IMG/VR virus record: IMGVR_UViG_3300042539_001224 | Span: 1 to 37,196 of that record | Direction: 5' to 3' (one strand) | DNA from: a virus | Length of the DNA: 37,196 bases | Shown here: positions 8,372-17,076 of the stretch, piece after piece | Layout: each line of letters begins with the position of its first letter | Numbering within the stretch: the stretch's first letter is position 1 | Notes under the pieces: generated by a model | Databases searched by the model: none | The model's input: the letters and a program-made list of their open reading frames with translations, nothing else | What the model was told of the DNA's origin: nothing | Position numbers and translations under genes: made by a program

Positions 8372-9724
8372 TTACGCGATCTTCAGGGCTTGGGCGGTCG
8401 GGAACCGCGAGCGGAATTCAGCGTCCGCCTTGGCATCCAGCGCGATGCGCGGGGCCTTCGGTTCGCTGGCGTCCGGGCGGGGGAGCATCTTCACCATGGC
8501 CGGGAAGGCGGACGGGTGGACGCCCTTGGTGTCGATCTTGGCGGCGTCGAGCGCGAGCTTGTACACCGCGGCTGCGCTGTCCATGCCCATCACTTCGCCC
8601 ACGTAGGGGAACACGGCCTTTTCGGCGGCGCGAATGTCGGCCACTTCCTTGAGCGTGGCGGAACGGATGGCGGCGGCGTCCATGGCGGGCTTCACCTTGT
8701 CTTCGTCTTCGTCGTCCATGTCTTCGTCGTAGCCGTCTTGCGCGGCCGGCGCGGCGCTCATGGCGCGAACGGCGGCGAGGGTCTCGTCGTCGACCTTGCC
8801 TTCAAGCATGGCGCAGATGCGCGACACGACGTCGCCGTCGTCATCGATGGCCGGCGGCTTGTCGGAAATGTCGGGCTCGGGGATCATGTCGGGCTCGTCG
8901 GCGGCGAGGCCGCCGCTGCCTTGCACCGCGCCGATCACTTTGATGACGTCGTCAACGTCAATGCCTTCGTCGGCGGCCAGTTTGGGGGTGACGGCGCGAA
9001 TCAGGCGCGGGGCGAGATCCTTGGTGGCGCTCTTGAAATTCTTGCGGGTGACGTCGCGGCAGAACGGCGTGGCGTCAAACGCGACGCCGTCGGCCAGCTT
9101 GGGCCCGATGAGGGCAGTCAGAGCGCCCGAGAGCATCAGTGCCGTGCGAGATTGAAGCGCCATGTGCCCCTCGAATTGACTGTCCCCGACGACAACGTCG
9201 GATCCGGCGCGCCCCTCTTCGACGAGCGCAACGTGGTTCCCGACGATGTTTCGCATGATTCCGTCGTAATGCAAACCCTTGTAGGTGCCCGGGGTCATGT
9301 CCGGGGTGTACCGGTACGCGCAAGACCATTCCTGTTGCTCGCGGCTCTCGATCCCGGCGATAGCCGGCCCGGACCACACAACGGCGGAATTCAGCAGGTA
9401 CGGGTCGCGAAAGACCGCGTCCGTGCCCGTCGAGCCGACGACGAGACCGGGCATATGCGAGTCTTCATCGTTCGCCGTGACCGGAACGTGTTTGGACAGG
9501 ATTGGCAGGTTGTTGAAGGTCGGGGCGGCCTTGGCCAGCTCTTCCGGGTCGCGCAACAGGCGGTACACGCGGCCCGGCTCAAGCCCGAGAGCTTCCGCGC
9601 CCGGGATCTCGTGACCGTAGTACGGGTTTACCGTCGCCTTTGAGATCCGCGTGACGCGGACGTGCAGCCGCCCGTCGACGTCATAGACGCGCACGGACCG
9701 GTCAAAGGCAAGACGATTGCTCAT
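8372..9724 (-). CDS. Capsid maturation protease with scaffold region (DUF2213)
   Basis: This is a 450-aa protein. Residues 1-180 match DUF2213 proteases: MSNRLAFDRSVRVYDVDGRLHV, the PYYGHEIPGAEALGL segment, FNNLPILSKHVPV, and the catalytic-type GNHVALVEEGRAGSDVVVGD. The His and the Ser/Asp-rich turn after it fit a herpesvirus/HK97-like serine protease fold. The remainder is acidic (DEDMDDEDEDKVKP) and helical, as expected for a scaffold. The protease cleaves the scaffold during prohead maturation. It lies upstream of the cement and capsid genes. Confidence 0.85.
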   Translation of the reverse strand: MSNRLAFDRSVRVYDVDGRLHVRVTRISKATVNPYYGHEIPGAEALGLEPGRVYRLLRDPEELAKAAPTFNNLPILSKHVPVTANDEDSHMPGLVVGSTGTDAVFRDPYLLNSAVVWSGPAIAGIESREQQEWSCAYRYTPDMTPGTYKGLHYDGIMRNIVGNHVALVEEGRAGSDVVVGDSQFEGHMALQSRTALMLSGALTALIGPKLADGVAFDATPFCRDVTRKNFKSATKDLAPRLIRAVTPKLAADEGIDVDDVIKVIGAVQGSGGLAADEPDMIPEPDISDKPPAIDDDGDVVSRICAMLEGKVDDETLAAVRAMSAAPAAQDGYDEDMDDEDEDKVKPAMDAAAIRSATLKEVADIRAAEKAVFPYVGEVMGMDSAAAVYKLALDAAKIDTKGVHPSAFPAMVKMLPRPDASEPKAPRIALDAKADAEFRSRFPTAQALKIA

Positions 9725-9755
9725 GTCCTCGCGTACCTCGATTTGCGCGGGTGCG

Positions 9756-9965
9756 CTAGCTGGCCGGGCCCGGCGTTGCGATCTCTGCGCGCACGGCGGC
9801 GATAGCCTCTTGATGGCGAATGTCCAGATTCATGAACACCTCCATTCCGTCGCGGCTGTCCCATTTCGCCGCAAGCGCGGTTTGGGTGGCCTGCCGAAGC
9901 TGCGCGAGCTCCTGCCCCAACGTGCGGACCATGATCTTTAGTTCGTCAAATTCTTCTTCGGTCAC
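9756..9965 (-). CDS. Small coiled protein, unknown function
   Basis: The 69-aa product starts at a GTG at 9965 with AGGA a short distance upstream. It is rich in charged and Leu/Gln residues (EEEFDELKIMVRTLGQELAQLRQATQTAL), suggesting a coiled coil. It lies between the fibre gene and the protease gene in the late operon. A chaperone-like or head-associated role is possible but there is no motif to support one. Confidence 0.6.
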   Translation of the reverse strand: MTEEEFDELKIMVRTLGQELAQLRQATQTALAAKWDSRDGMEVFMNLDIRHQEAIAAVRAEIATPGPAS

Positions 9966-9974
9966 GGTGGCGTC

Positions 9975-12900
9975 CTAGCTTTGCATAAGGGTAACGTAGT
10001 CTTCGTCGGCGGTGGACGCCGTCGGAAGGCTCTTAATCATCCAAGACGCGCCCGCGCCCATGCGGGCCATGTCGGCCTGTATTTGCCGGGCAAGATCCGT
10101 GTCCGCGAATTCAAGATTGCGCGCGTAGGGGTCCACGAATACCGCATATGCCCCCCGCGTATCGTCCCGGCGATCGTAGAAAACACTGTTGGCGTCGTTG
10201 GGCGCAAACGCGACGAGATACTCTTCCCACGTTAGTTTCGTACTGCCGCCCCACTTGAACGATGCCATGCCCCCCGGCGTAAAATTGACGATAATGTTGT
10301 AGTCTGCCGTAAAGGTGATCCCTGCGGCCTGTTCCGACCGAATAGTCACGCCGGTTGCGCGCGGGGTATCAATGACGATCAAGTTATGATGACACCCGGG
10401 CGTGTTGTTGCCGCTCGCCGGAACGTCGTAAATTGTCGCTCGGTAATCAGCGGGGTTGGCGTTCCCGTAAGTCGTCTCAAAATTCAGCGCAAGCGAAGTA
10501 TTATTGTACACTTGGTGGTTTTCTTGCAACCGGTACAGAATAATTCCGCGAAGGTTGGCGTCGTAGGAAAAGTTTTCGTGAACGCATACGTTTTCGTACG
10601 TATTTGTCATGGAGTTAAAATACGCAACCTTGTCGTACAGATTGTAACGATAGACCGCGTCGCACGGATCCACGAAGTTTCCGGCCCCCGCGTTACTCGT
10701 GCCGTAGCCTCGAACGTAGTTCCACTCGTACAGCGCCGTGAGCACGTTGTCGCACGCGAACGTGTCGCTAATCTGCAGCGCGCCGTTCGCGTTGCGATTC
10801 GAGCGCAAAATCAGGTGCGATACTTCATGATACGCGTAATCTCCCGCCGTGCCCCGGTGCGTATAGATCGGCGAGCCGTCATCAATATCAACGACGCCCC
10901 GCGTGAAAATCGAATACTTGCCCGTCGCGTCGGGCGCGTACGCGTTTAGCGCGTTGTTGTTAGGAGCGCCGCGCCCGTAGCATAGGAAGTCCCGGACAAT
11001 CCCGCCTTCTAGGTTAAGGGTGTGCTTGGTCCCGTGCGCCAAAACCACGCCTTCGTAAAGGCAGTTGGGGCCGCCGTTGACCGCGCCGAGACCGCTGTTC
11101 CAATGGCTAATACGCAGGTCATAGACCGAGCCGCCGGGGCGAGTACTGTTCTGCCCCCAAACCATTGCGGCGAACGCGGTGTTGGGTCGGTAGCTGTACG
11201 CTCCGAGATTTGGGGCCAGCCCGTCCGGGGTGTTGACGTAGAGCGTGTACGTCAGGCCGCTCACTAGCTCAAAAAACGAGCTGTCCGTCGTCGCGATGCA
11301 GTTTGCTTTAGACGTTGCCTGCCGCATGAGACACTCCGCGGCCAACGGAGTTGCGGCGGCGATGGAGTTCTGGATCCGCAAGACAGACAGGGTCGAATAG
11401 CCGTCGTTCATGATGCCCGCGGTCATCACAACCGTGGTCTTCCATGTCGTGCCGCTTTCAAGCGTCCACGGATACGCCGTGACGTCCGTGTCGCCCAAGA
11501 GTTGCGGGTAGCCGGGCAGTTTGTTGTCGAATTGGCCCTTGATGACGAGTCCCGCCGTCGTGGTCCCGAGCCCCTCAACCTTTTGACTGTTCCACGTCCC
11601 GAACAGCCCGACGACGTCGCCGGCCGCGAGCGTAGTCCCGGCGCTCAAATTTTGTTTTGGGGCCCAACGCGTCCCCGCCGCGCCGTCCGAGCCGGTTACG
11701 CTATTAAAGCTCTTGACGATATTCCCTTCGCCCTCGCCCCGGCGGTACGCGCTTGTCCAGCTACGCTGGCATAGAAATTGATCCTCAAGCGCCAAGCGGT
11801 GATCCGTGACCGGCGTGACGTCGTCGTAGCGCAAAATCTGCGGCAGATAGGCGCTATCCGTCTGGTACAGCTCCAACCCAAAGGCGGTGACGGTCGTGCC
11901 CCCGGACACATTGGTCAAGGTGATCGTCACGTACGGGCGCGGGAACGTATTGCTCCAAGTCTGGCGATACACGCCCGGCTGCGGCTCGGTCGTAGTGCTA
12001 CCCGCCGCGATCGTAACGCCGGCGAACATGACCTTGATCTGCATAACGCCGGTCACCCCCGTATTCAGGGGGAGATAAGCGAAAATGTTTCCCGGCACGT
12101 CAAAGATGCCCGAAGCGAGGTTCGGGCTTGTCCAAGTGGACCCGGGCGGAAAGGTGTACGATCCGTCCGCGTTTCGAGCGGCCCCGCCGGCGAGCGTGCC
12201 CATATACATTCGCACGGGCAAAAGCGGGGGATAGTCGCGAAGGTCCAGCGAAACTTGGCTATCGTAACGGGCCAAGCCGAAGCGGTACGCGTCCGGGCTA
12301 TAGGAGATTGTCGTAGCGTTGGCGTCCGCGCCGTTAGCGACAAACGCCATGACAATCGCGCCGCCGTTCGTCGGGAGCGAAGAGGACCCCGACACGAACG
12401 CCACGATGATTTTGCGATAACCCGTGCCGTCGAGGACCGTTCCAACGACATTGAAGACAAAAAACTTGCCCGACGCCGGTTCTGTAATAGTGATCTGGCC
12501 GGGGATAGACGCGACGGCGTTATCGAAGCTATCCAGCCACGCCGTAATCGTCCCGCCGCCCACCGCCGTGTTGTCCACGTACAGCCGCGTGACGCTGGCC
12601 AAGGTGGCGTTATCAAACCGGAGAGTCCCGGCCCCCGGGTCGCTGTCCGTGGTAGTGGTCGAAAACAGCAACGGCACGCCCGCCCCGGGGAGCCCGGTTG
12701 CACCGGTCGGCGCAAATAGCAGGGTCACCCGTTGCTCGTCTGCGGGCAAGGTCACGCCGTCGACGTAGGTCACCGGAATCTTGCGGTATCCGGTGCCGTC
12801 GATAACCGCGCCGGTCACGACGAAGATGGCAAACCCCGTCGCGCCCGGCTGTTGGACGTGCACGTACCCGCGGGCGGACGACGCGACGTTGTCGAAACTG

Positions 12901-13826
12901 TCCAGCCACGCGGCGACCGACCCGCCGCCCACCGCCGTGTTGTCCACGTACAGGAAAGTCACGCTGGCCAGAGTGGCGTTGTTAAACCGGATCTTACCCG
13001 CCCCCGGGTCGCCGTCCGTGGTAGTGGTCGAAAAGGTAAACCCGACGCCCCCCGCGACCAAGGCGCTCGCCGCCGCAGCGGTTGCCGACCCCTGCGCAGC
13101 GGTTGCCGACCCCTGCGCGCCGGAAGCACTGGCCGCGGCGGCGTCTGCCGAATCCTGCGCCTCCGCCAACACCGCCGCGGCGGCCTGCATCACGAGTGCG
13201 GCGATATCGACCGCCGCGGCTATGTTGGTGACAATCCCGGACGGGCCGATGTAGCCGCCCGTCGCCGGCTTGGTTCCGGTGCCGCCGACCCAATTAACGA
13301 TCTGTTGCACGATCCGCGCGCCGTCGGCGACGTTGGCGAGCACGGGAGACCAACCGTTTGTCCCGTCGTCGCCCGGGACGCCTTCATATCGCAGGATGAC
13401 GACGGGGTCGCCGCTGCCGTCCGCAGACAAGATGACCGATGCGCTACTAACGTCGACCCCCGTCCCCACGATCATTCCCGCCCCGGGCGGCGCAGCGCGG
13501 TAGCCGTAGGCTTGGATCTCGCCCGACCATAGCGTGCGCGGGTCCACGGGCGTTTCGTCCAGAAGCGCGAACGGCGTCGTCGCGCTCAAGCCGAGCTGCG
13601 CAACCTGCGCACGGGTCAAAATGATCTTGCGGCTGTAAACGTCGTCCCCGGGGGCAAGTTCGACCCGATACTTTCCGGAGACCTCAAAGAACAAATCGAG
13701 CGCCGAAATATCCCGGTAGGTCGACGGAGCCGTGACGAGCTCTTTCCACAACAGCACGACGGCGGCCCGACCGTGAACCGCGATATTGCCGGAAGCGTCA
13801 ACAACGACGCGTTGGCGAGCCGCCAT
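9975..13826 (-). CDS. Tail fibre / spike with right-handed beta-helix region
   Basis: The 1283-aa protein is modular. Residues 1-150 are a beta-rich N-terminal virion-anchoring type domain. Residues 219-258 are an Ala/Ser-rich heptad-like stretch (QDSADAAAASASGAQGSATA...), common in fibre shafts. Residues about 263-373 and 386-495 are two copies of a module beginning TFSTTTTDGDPGAGKIRF and ending ...VDGTGYRKI. From about residue 700 the pattern (NNA/YNL/ENF turns with aromatic stacks) suggests a pectate-lyase-like parallel beta-helix, common in receptor-binding spikes and depolymerases. I cannot assign a catalytic pair. It is the likely host-range determinant. Its location in the capsid gene block is unusual. 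Confidence 0.8.
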   Translation of the reverse strand: MAARQRVVVDASGNIAVHGRAAVVLLWKELVTAPSTYRDISALDLFFEVSGKYRVELAPGDDVYSRKIILTRAQVAQLGLSATTPFALLDETPVDPRTLWSGEIQAYGYRAAPPGAGMIVGTGVDVSSASVILSADGSGDPVVILRYEGVPGDDGTNGWSPVLANVADGARIVQQIVNWVGGTGTKPATGGYIGPSGIVTNIAAAVDIAALVMQAAAAVLAEAQDSADAAAASASGAQGSATAAQGSATAAAASALVAGGVGFTFSTTTTDGDPGAGKIRFNNATLASVTFLYVDNTAVGGGSVAAWLDSFDNVASSARGYVHVQQPGATGFAIFVVTGAVIDGTGYRKIPVTYVDGVTLPADEQRVTLLFAPTGATGLPGAGVPLLFSTTTTDSDPGAGTLRFDNATLASVTRLYVDNTAVGGGTITAWLDSFDNAVASIPGQITITEPASGKFFVFNVVGTVLDGTGYRKIIVAFVSGSSSLPTNGGAIVMAFVANGADANATTISYSPDAYRFGLARYDSQVSLDLRDYPPLLPVRMYMGTLAGGAARNADGSYTFPPGSTWTSPNLASGIFDVPGNIFAYLPLNTGVTGVMQIKVMFAGVTIAAGSTTTEPQPGVYRQTWSNTFPRPYVTITLTNVSGGTTVTAFGLELYQTDSAYLPQILRYDDVTPVTDHRLALEDQFLCQRSWTSAYRRGEGEGNIVKSFNSVTGSDGAAGTRWAPKQNLSAGTTLAAGDVVGLFGTWNSQKVEGLGTTTAGLVIKGQFDNKLPGYPQLLGDTDVTAYPWTLESGTTWKTTVVMTAGIMNDGYSTLSVLRIQNSIAAATPLAAECLMRQATSKANCIATTDSSFFELVSGLTYTLYVNTPDGLAPNLGAYSYRPNTAFAAMVWGQNSTRPGGSVYDLRISHWNSGLGAVNGGPNCLYEGVVLAHGTKHTLNLEGGIVRDFLCYGRGAPNNNALNAYAPDATGKYSIFTRGVVDIDDGSPIYTHRGTAGDYAYHEVSHLILRSNRNANGALQISDTFACDNVLTALYEWNYVRGYGTSNAGAGNFVDPCDAVYRYNLYDKVAYFNSMTNTYENVCVHENFSYDANLRGIILYRLQENHQVYNNTSLALNFETTYGNANPADYRATIYDVPASGNNTPGCHHNLIVIDTPRATGVTIRSEQAAGITFTADYNIIVNFTPGGMASFKWGGSTKLTWEEYLVAFAPNDANSVFYDRRDDTRGAYAVFVDPYARNLEFADTDLARQIQADMARMGAGASWMIKSLPTASTADEDYVTLMQS

Positions 13827-13835
13827 GTCGTACCC

Positions 13836-14699
13836 CTAGAACCAAGTCGTAATGACGACGCGTCCCGCGCCGCCGTTGCCGCCCGAGCCCGACGTGACCG
13901 CCGCGGCGGTGCCGCAAGCGCCGCCGCCCCCGCCACCCGAGCCCCGACCGCCGTTGCCGCCGTTGCCGGGCGTGGTGAGCCCCGAGCCGCCGCCGCCGCC
14001 GCCCGTGCCGCCTTGCAAGGCGAAAGGCGAGGAGCCTGCGGTTCCCGGATTTTCCGGCGCGCCACCTGCCGGGCCCGAGATCGTGCTTGACGAATTCACG
14101 CCGGGGAGGTTCCCGCCGATGCCGCCGGCATAGGTGACCGAAGCCGCGTCGACGCCCCCGCCACCCCCGCCCGAGCTGTTACGCCCTGCGGTCGTGCCGT
14201 TGTTGCCGTTGGCGGCAGTCGTCGTGCCGCCGTTGCCGCCGGCCACGCCGGCTTGGCCCGAGCCCGGGGCCGAAACCGCCGCGCCGCCCGCGCCAAAGTT
14301 ACCTTGGGATCCGCCCGCGCCGCCGTTGCCGCCCTGCCCGTAAAGCCAAGTCCCGAACCGCGATTGACCGCCCGCCGTGCCGTTGTTGCCCGAGACCGGG
14401 GAGCCCGACACGCCAGCGCCGCCCGTGCCGCCCGCGCCGACAATAACCGTCTCCGTGGCCCCGAGCCCAGACGCGAGCATTTCCATGCGGGTAAAGCCGC
14501 CTGCGCCACCGCCGCCACCGCCGCCGCGCGTTTGACCGGGCGCACCCGACGCGCCCGCGCCGCCGCCACCGCCGCCGCCCATCACCATGATCTCGCAACG
14601 CACCGCGCCGGCGGGCTTGGTCCACGTCCCGTCCGCGTCAAAAACTTGCACGTTGGTCGGGGTGGCGCTGCCGCCGGTCGCCGGGGGGAAATAGGGCAT
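13836..14699 (-). CDS. Glycine-rich phage adhesin
   Basis: I start this gene at the ATG at 14699, which overlaps the TAA stop of the upstream gene (TAATG), giving 287 aa. The N-terminal 40 residues include NVQVFDADGTWTKPAGAVRC, the start of many Gly-rich tail-tip adhesins. The rest is dominated by poly-Gly runs (GGGGGGGAGAS, RGGGGGGGAGGF) that would form polyglycine-II bundles, and it ends AGRVVITTWF. Such proteins bind host surface receptors at fibre tips. The gene lies immediately upstream (5') of the long fibre gene, so the two probably act together. Confidence 0.75.
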   Translation of the reverse strand: MPYFPPATGGSATPTNVQVFDADGTWTKPAGAVRCEIMVMGGGGGGGAGASGAPGQTRGGGGGGGAGGFTRMEMLASGLGATETVIVGAGGTGGAGVSGSPVSGNNGTAGGQSRFGTWLYGQGGNGGAGGSQGNFGAGGAAVSAPGSGQAGVAGGNGGTTTAANGNNGTTAGRNSSGGGGGGVDAASVTYAGGIGGNLPGVNSSSTISGPAGGAPENPGTAGSSPFALQGGTGGGGGGSGLTTPGNGGNGGRGSGGGGGGACGTAAAVTSGSGGNGGAGRVVITTWF

Positions 14700-15100
14700 T
14701 AGGTGAGCTCCGTGACCATGGCCGTTCCGTTGACCGACGCCCAAATGCCGGTAACGATCCCGGTAAAGCCGAACGGGACTTCGTAGTAGGACTCGGACGC
14801 CATTTGCACCGTGAACAGCGAAGTGCTCACGGTGCCGGCCCCGAGAAGCACGTACAGGACGGCGGTGCTGTCATTGTAGATCGTAAGGCCCTTGCGGGCG
14901 GTGTTACCCGCCTTGAGAGTCGTTGCGGACGTGGCCGACCCGACCGCCACCGTACCGCCCGTCGCGGACCGGGGCGACCCGGTAAGCATGCCCTTTAGGA
15001 GCGAGACAACGCTACTCGTGTCGGTCGGGGCCGTGTCCGCGGCGTCGCCACGCGCGCCAAGGGCCCAAAGCTCGGGAGGGGGCAGGGGGTTATAAGCCAT
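14699..15100 (-). CDS. Small beta-rich structural protein
   Basis: The 133-aa protein (MAYNPLPPPELWALGARGD) has a proline-rich start. Residues 50-133 alternate strands (GNTARKGLTIYNDSTAVLYV, TSLFTVQMASESYYEVPFGF), consistent with a jelly-roll or Ig-like decoration domain. I recognise the general type (small proteins beside fibre or head-decoration genes) but no named family. It sits between MuF and the Gly-rich adhesin, overlapping the latter by one base. Confidence 0.6.
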   Translation of the reverse strand: MAYNPLPPPELWALGARGDAADTAPTDTSSVVSLLKGMLTGSPRSATGGTVAVGSATSATTLKAGNTARKGLTIYNDSTAVLYVLLGAGTVSTSLFTVQMASESYYEVPFGFTGIVTGIWASVNGTAMVTELT

Positions 15101-15161
15101 GGGCGCGGCGCTCCGAAGGGAAGGCGTAGGGCCCTTTCATGCCACGAGGGGCGCGCGTTGC

Positions 15162-15953
15162 CTAGCCCGCCTCGTCAAACCCGGGAATGATCGGCACGGC
15201 AACGCAACGACAGTTGATCTCGACGCCGGGCCACGTCCATTTTCCCTCTAGGAACGCGCCTTTCTCGACGTCGTACGTCTTGCCGCTGAAGGCGACGTGC
15301 TCGGGGCGCGGCTCTTTCCCGCCGCCCGAGTGCAGCCATTTGGCCCGCTTGATTCCGAGTTCACGCATGCGGACGCGGGTCATGACCGCCGTCGCTTTGT
15401 TGTTCTGGTCGCGGGCGATGAAGGCGGCCCGGCGCTTGGTGATGCCGGTGCGCGCCTGCAGCTCGCGCGTGAGGGTGGCGAGATCCCGGCCGGCCGCCAC
15501 GCTGCGCATGACGTCGCCCTGCACTTGCTGCAGGTAGTTACCGGCGATCGACTTGATGAGCCCGACGTTTTCGGCGACGACGGCCTGATAGGCGTCGTTC
15601 TGCGCGGCGGTCATCTTGAACCGCACCGTGAACCCGCGCTTGCGCAGCGTGGCGGCCAAGGTCCGGTCGCTGCGATCGGTGGCGGCCTTCGCGAAGTGCG
15701 CGGCGAGCTCGTCGGCCAGCTTGTCGAAATTGCGTTGCCAGCGCCGGGCGAGCTTGCGCATGGCCGCCTCCATTTCCCGGGCAGGGCTCGCGTCCTGCGC
15801 CAAGGCTTCCGGCGGGTGGGCGCGGTAGTTGGCCCGGGTCCAGTAGATCACGCTGGCGACCATGTCGTCGATCGCCTTGTCGAGCTCGCGCCGGTACGCC
15901 GCAGCGACGCCTGCGTTCGGGTGGATCGGAGCGAGTGCTTTTTTCGTCGACAA
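15162..15953 (-). CDS. Minor head protein, MuF / SPP1 gp7 family
   Basis: The C-terminal half has the MuF signature: RAAFIARDQNNKATAVMTR, MRELGIKRAKWLHSG, a H..FSGKTY turn and GVEINCRCVAVPIIPG. I start at a TTG at 15953 (LSTKKALAPIHPNAGVAAAY), where homology to family N-termini begins, giving 263 aa. A GTG at 16010 would add 19 residues, but it reads through the divergent plus-strand promoter repeats and has no SD-like sequence. Neither start has a strong RBS. MuF proteins lie inside the capsid near the portal and aid DNA entry. It should be next to the portal gene but is cut off from it by the plus-strand island. Confidence 0.85.
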   Translation of the reverse strand: MSTKKALAPIHPNAGVAAAYRRELDKAIDDMVASVIYWTRANYRAHPPEALAQDASPAREMEAAMRKLARRWQRNFDKLADELAAHFAKAATDRSDRTLAATLRKRGFTVRFKMTAAQNDAYQAVVAENVGLIKSIAGNYLQQVQGDVMRSVAAGRDLATLTRELQARTGITKRRAAFIARDQNNKATAVMTRVRMRELGIKRAKWLHSGGGKEPRPEHVAFSGKTYDVEKGAFLEGKWTWPGVEINCRCVAVPIIPGFDEAG

Positions 15954-15954
15954 A

Positions 15955-16008
15955 CTGATATCCGCTATTGCATCTGATATCCGATACGCGTAGAGTCTGA
16001 CTGTAGCC
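15955..16008 (+). promoter_or_regulatory. Promoter/operator region for the plus-strand island
   Basis: There are two direct copies of CTGATATCCG at 15955-15964 and 15974-15983, 19 bp apart, about two helical turns. The downstream part TCTGACTGTAGCC is shared with promoters A and B. A possible promoter is TTGCAT (15968-15973), a 17-bp spacer and TAGAGT (15991-15996). AGGAG precedes the ATG at 16029. This is the divergence point between MuF (minus) and the island (plus). Confidence 0.5.
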
Positions 16009-16028
16009 ACTCAACAGGAGTTAGACAA

Positions 16029-16421
16029 ATGGCCGAGGTTCTCTATTCCTTCCCCGCCTACAGCGTCGTCGAGTGCCCCCGCTCTTGGAGACGCGAGCTG
16101 GACGGCGAGAAAATCCCGGTGTTTCGCGCCGGCGACGAGCTCGCTTTGATCTCCGACCCGCGCCGGCACTACCAACTCGGGTCGGTGGCCAGCTACGCCA
16201 TAAGCAACGACAGTTGCCCCATCGAAGCCGTCGAGCGCGCCCGGGGCTTCGGCCACGAGCTGCACTACGCCTTCGCTCTTGGGTCGTCGATCGTCTCGCA
16301 CGATCGGGAACGGGTCGAATACTACGGCGTCGAGATCGGCGACAAGATCCGCTTTGAAGGCCGCGTGTTTGAGTTGGTCGCGCAACCGAACAACAACATT
16401 GGCTTGAAGCCGGTCGCCTGA
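16029..16421 (+). CDS. Hypothetical protein, first gene of the plus-strand island
   Basis: The 130-aa protein (MAEVLYSFPAYSVVECPRSW) has no recognised domain. It looks like a compact alpha/beta protein (DKIRFEGRVFELVAQPNNNIG near the C-terminus). An AGGAG ribosome-binding site lies just upstream of the ATG. It is followed by a GC hairpin and then another small gene. Its presence in a separate, opposite-strand cassette suggests an early or accessory ('moron') function rather than a structural one. Confidence 0.65.
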   Translation: MAEVLYSFPAYSVVECPRSWRRELDGEKIPVFRAGDELALISDPRRHYQLGSVASYAISNDSCPIEAVERARGFGHELHYAFALGSSIVSHDRERVEYYGVEIGDKIRFEGRVFELVAQPNNNIGLKPVA

Positions 16422-16426
16422 CTTTC

Positions 16427-16442
16427 GGGGGCTTCGGCCCCC
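16427..16442 (+). terminator. TTCG-loop hairpin after the 16029 gene
   Basis: GGGGGC-TTCG-GCCCCC is a 6-bp perfect stem with a stable UUCG-type loop, a few bases after the stop. No clean U-run follows (TCCCTTCTC), so it may be a weak terminator or an mRNA-stabilising element. The surrounding 50-60 nt are repeated around 17,061. Confidence 0.5.
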
Positions 16443-16468
16443 TCCCTTCTCACAAGGAACCTGACACC

Positions 16469-16768
16469 ATGAAAGACTGGCTTGAAATGACGGAAGCGGA
16501 ACAGGACGCCGCCAACGCCGAAGCCTACGCCGCCGCGTGCGACCGCCTCCGAGACGCCTTGAGTCACCCCGCCGTCGACATGGCCGGCGCGCGTCGCCTC
16601 GCCGCTGCCCGACTCGCGGGGGACGTCGCTGAAGCGCGGCGCGAGATCCTGCTCGGCGAGCGCGCCCGGGCGACCAAAATGGACAAGCGGGCGGCGGCAA
16701 ACGCCCGCGCTCGATTGCCGGCGCTCGGGCTCGTCGAAGGCTTCATTTGGGATGCGGAATTGAGTTGA
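16469..16768 (+). CDS. Hypothetical helical protein
   Basis: The 99-aa protein is Ala- and Arg-rich and probably all-helical (EAEQDAANAEAYAAACDRLRD, ARATKMDKRAAANARARLPAL). An AAGGA box stands about 10 nt before the ATG. The stop codon falls inside the -35 box of the next promoter (A). I recognise no family. Confidence 0.6.
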   Translation: MKDWLEMTEAEQDAANAEAYAAACDRLRDALSHPAVDMAGARRLAAARLAGDVAEARREILLGERARATKMDKRAAANARARLPALGLVEGFIWDAELS

Positions 16769-16805
16769 CCGCCCCGTCATATCTGATATCTTCTGACTGT
16801 AGCCA
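16763..16805 (+). promoter_or_regulatory. Promoter A (43-bp copy 1)
   Basis: -35 TTGACC (16765-16770), 16-bp spacer, -10 TATCTT (16787-16792). TGAC-CGCCCC-GTCA forms an inverted repeat over the -35 and spacer. The 43 bp are identical to promoter B at 17436-17478. It drives the 16849-17055 gene. Confidence 0.7.
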
Positions 16806-16848
16806 CGGCGCGGCAATTCCGCCGGCGCCTTTTCCCCGGGAGGGTCCG

Positions 16849-17055
16849 ATGCTTGTGAAGTTTTCCACGCTGGCCGGCGGCGTTTTCATCGAAGTGCGAG
16901 CCGATGCCGAGAGTTACGGGCCGGCGGATCGCTGCTTCCGGTTCGATGAAGACGGCCGTTCCGAATGGGCGTCGTACGCGGACCTAACAAGCGCGAACCC
17001 TGCGCCAAGATGGTTTGGCCACGCTTTCCGCGCCGCGGACTTTGAGTTCGCCTGA
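16849..17055 (+). CDS. Small hypothetical protein
   Basis: I start at the ATG at 16849 (MLVKFSTLAGGVFIEVRADA), after GGGAGGG; the open frame extends upstream only through promoter A. The 68-aa product is strand-rich with conserved-looking aromatics (ADRCFRFDEDGRSEWASYAD) and ends FRAADFEFA. The role is unknown. It is one of the separately promoted island genes. Confidence 0.6.
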   Translation: MLVKFSTLAGGVFIEVRADAESYGPADRCFRFDEDGRSEWASYADLTSANPAPRWFGHAFRAADFEFA

Positions 17056-17060
17056 CTCTC

Positions 17061-17076
17061 GGGGGCTTCGGCCCCC
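17061..17076 (+). terminator. TTCG-loop hairpin, second copy
   Basis: GGGGGC-TTCG-GCCCCC with the same flanks as the hairpin at 16427 (GCCTGACT.TCGGGGG before, AAGGAACC after). No U-tract follows. It is probably a duplicated intergenic element. Confidence 0.5.

Noticed and set aside
6176-9643. A long plus-strand open frame (about 1155 codons) opposite the capsid and protease genes
   Set aside because: It is full of Arg/Gly/Asp/Ala low complexity and is antisense to clear structural genes; GC-rich codon bias keeps this frame open by chance.
13836-14699. Plus-strand proline-rich open frames opposite the Gly-rich adhesin
   Set aside because: They are the complement of poly-Gly codons (GGC/GGG giving Pro/Ala) and have no start or RBS support.
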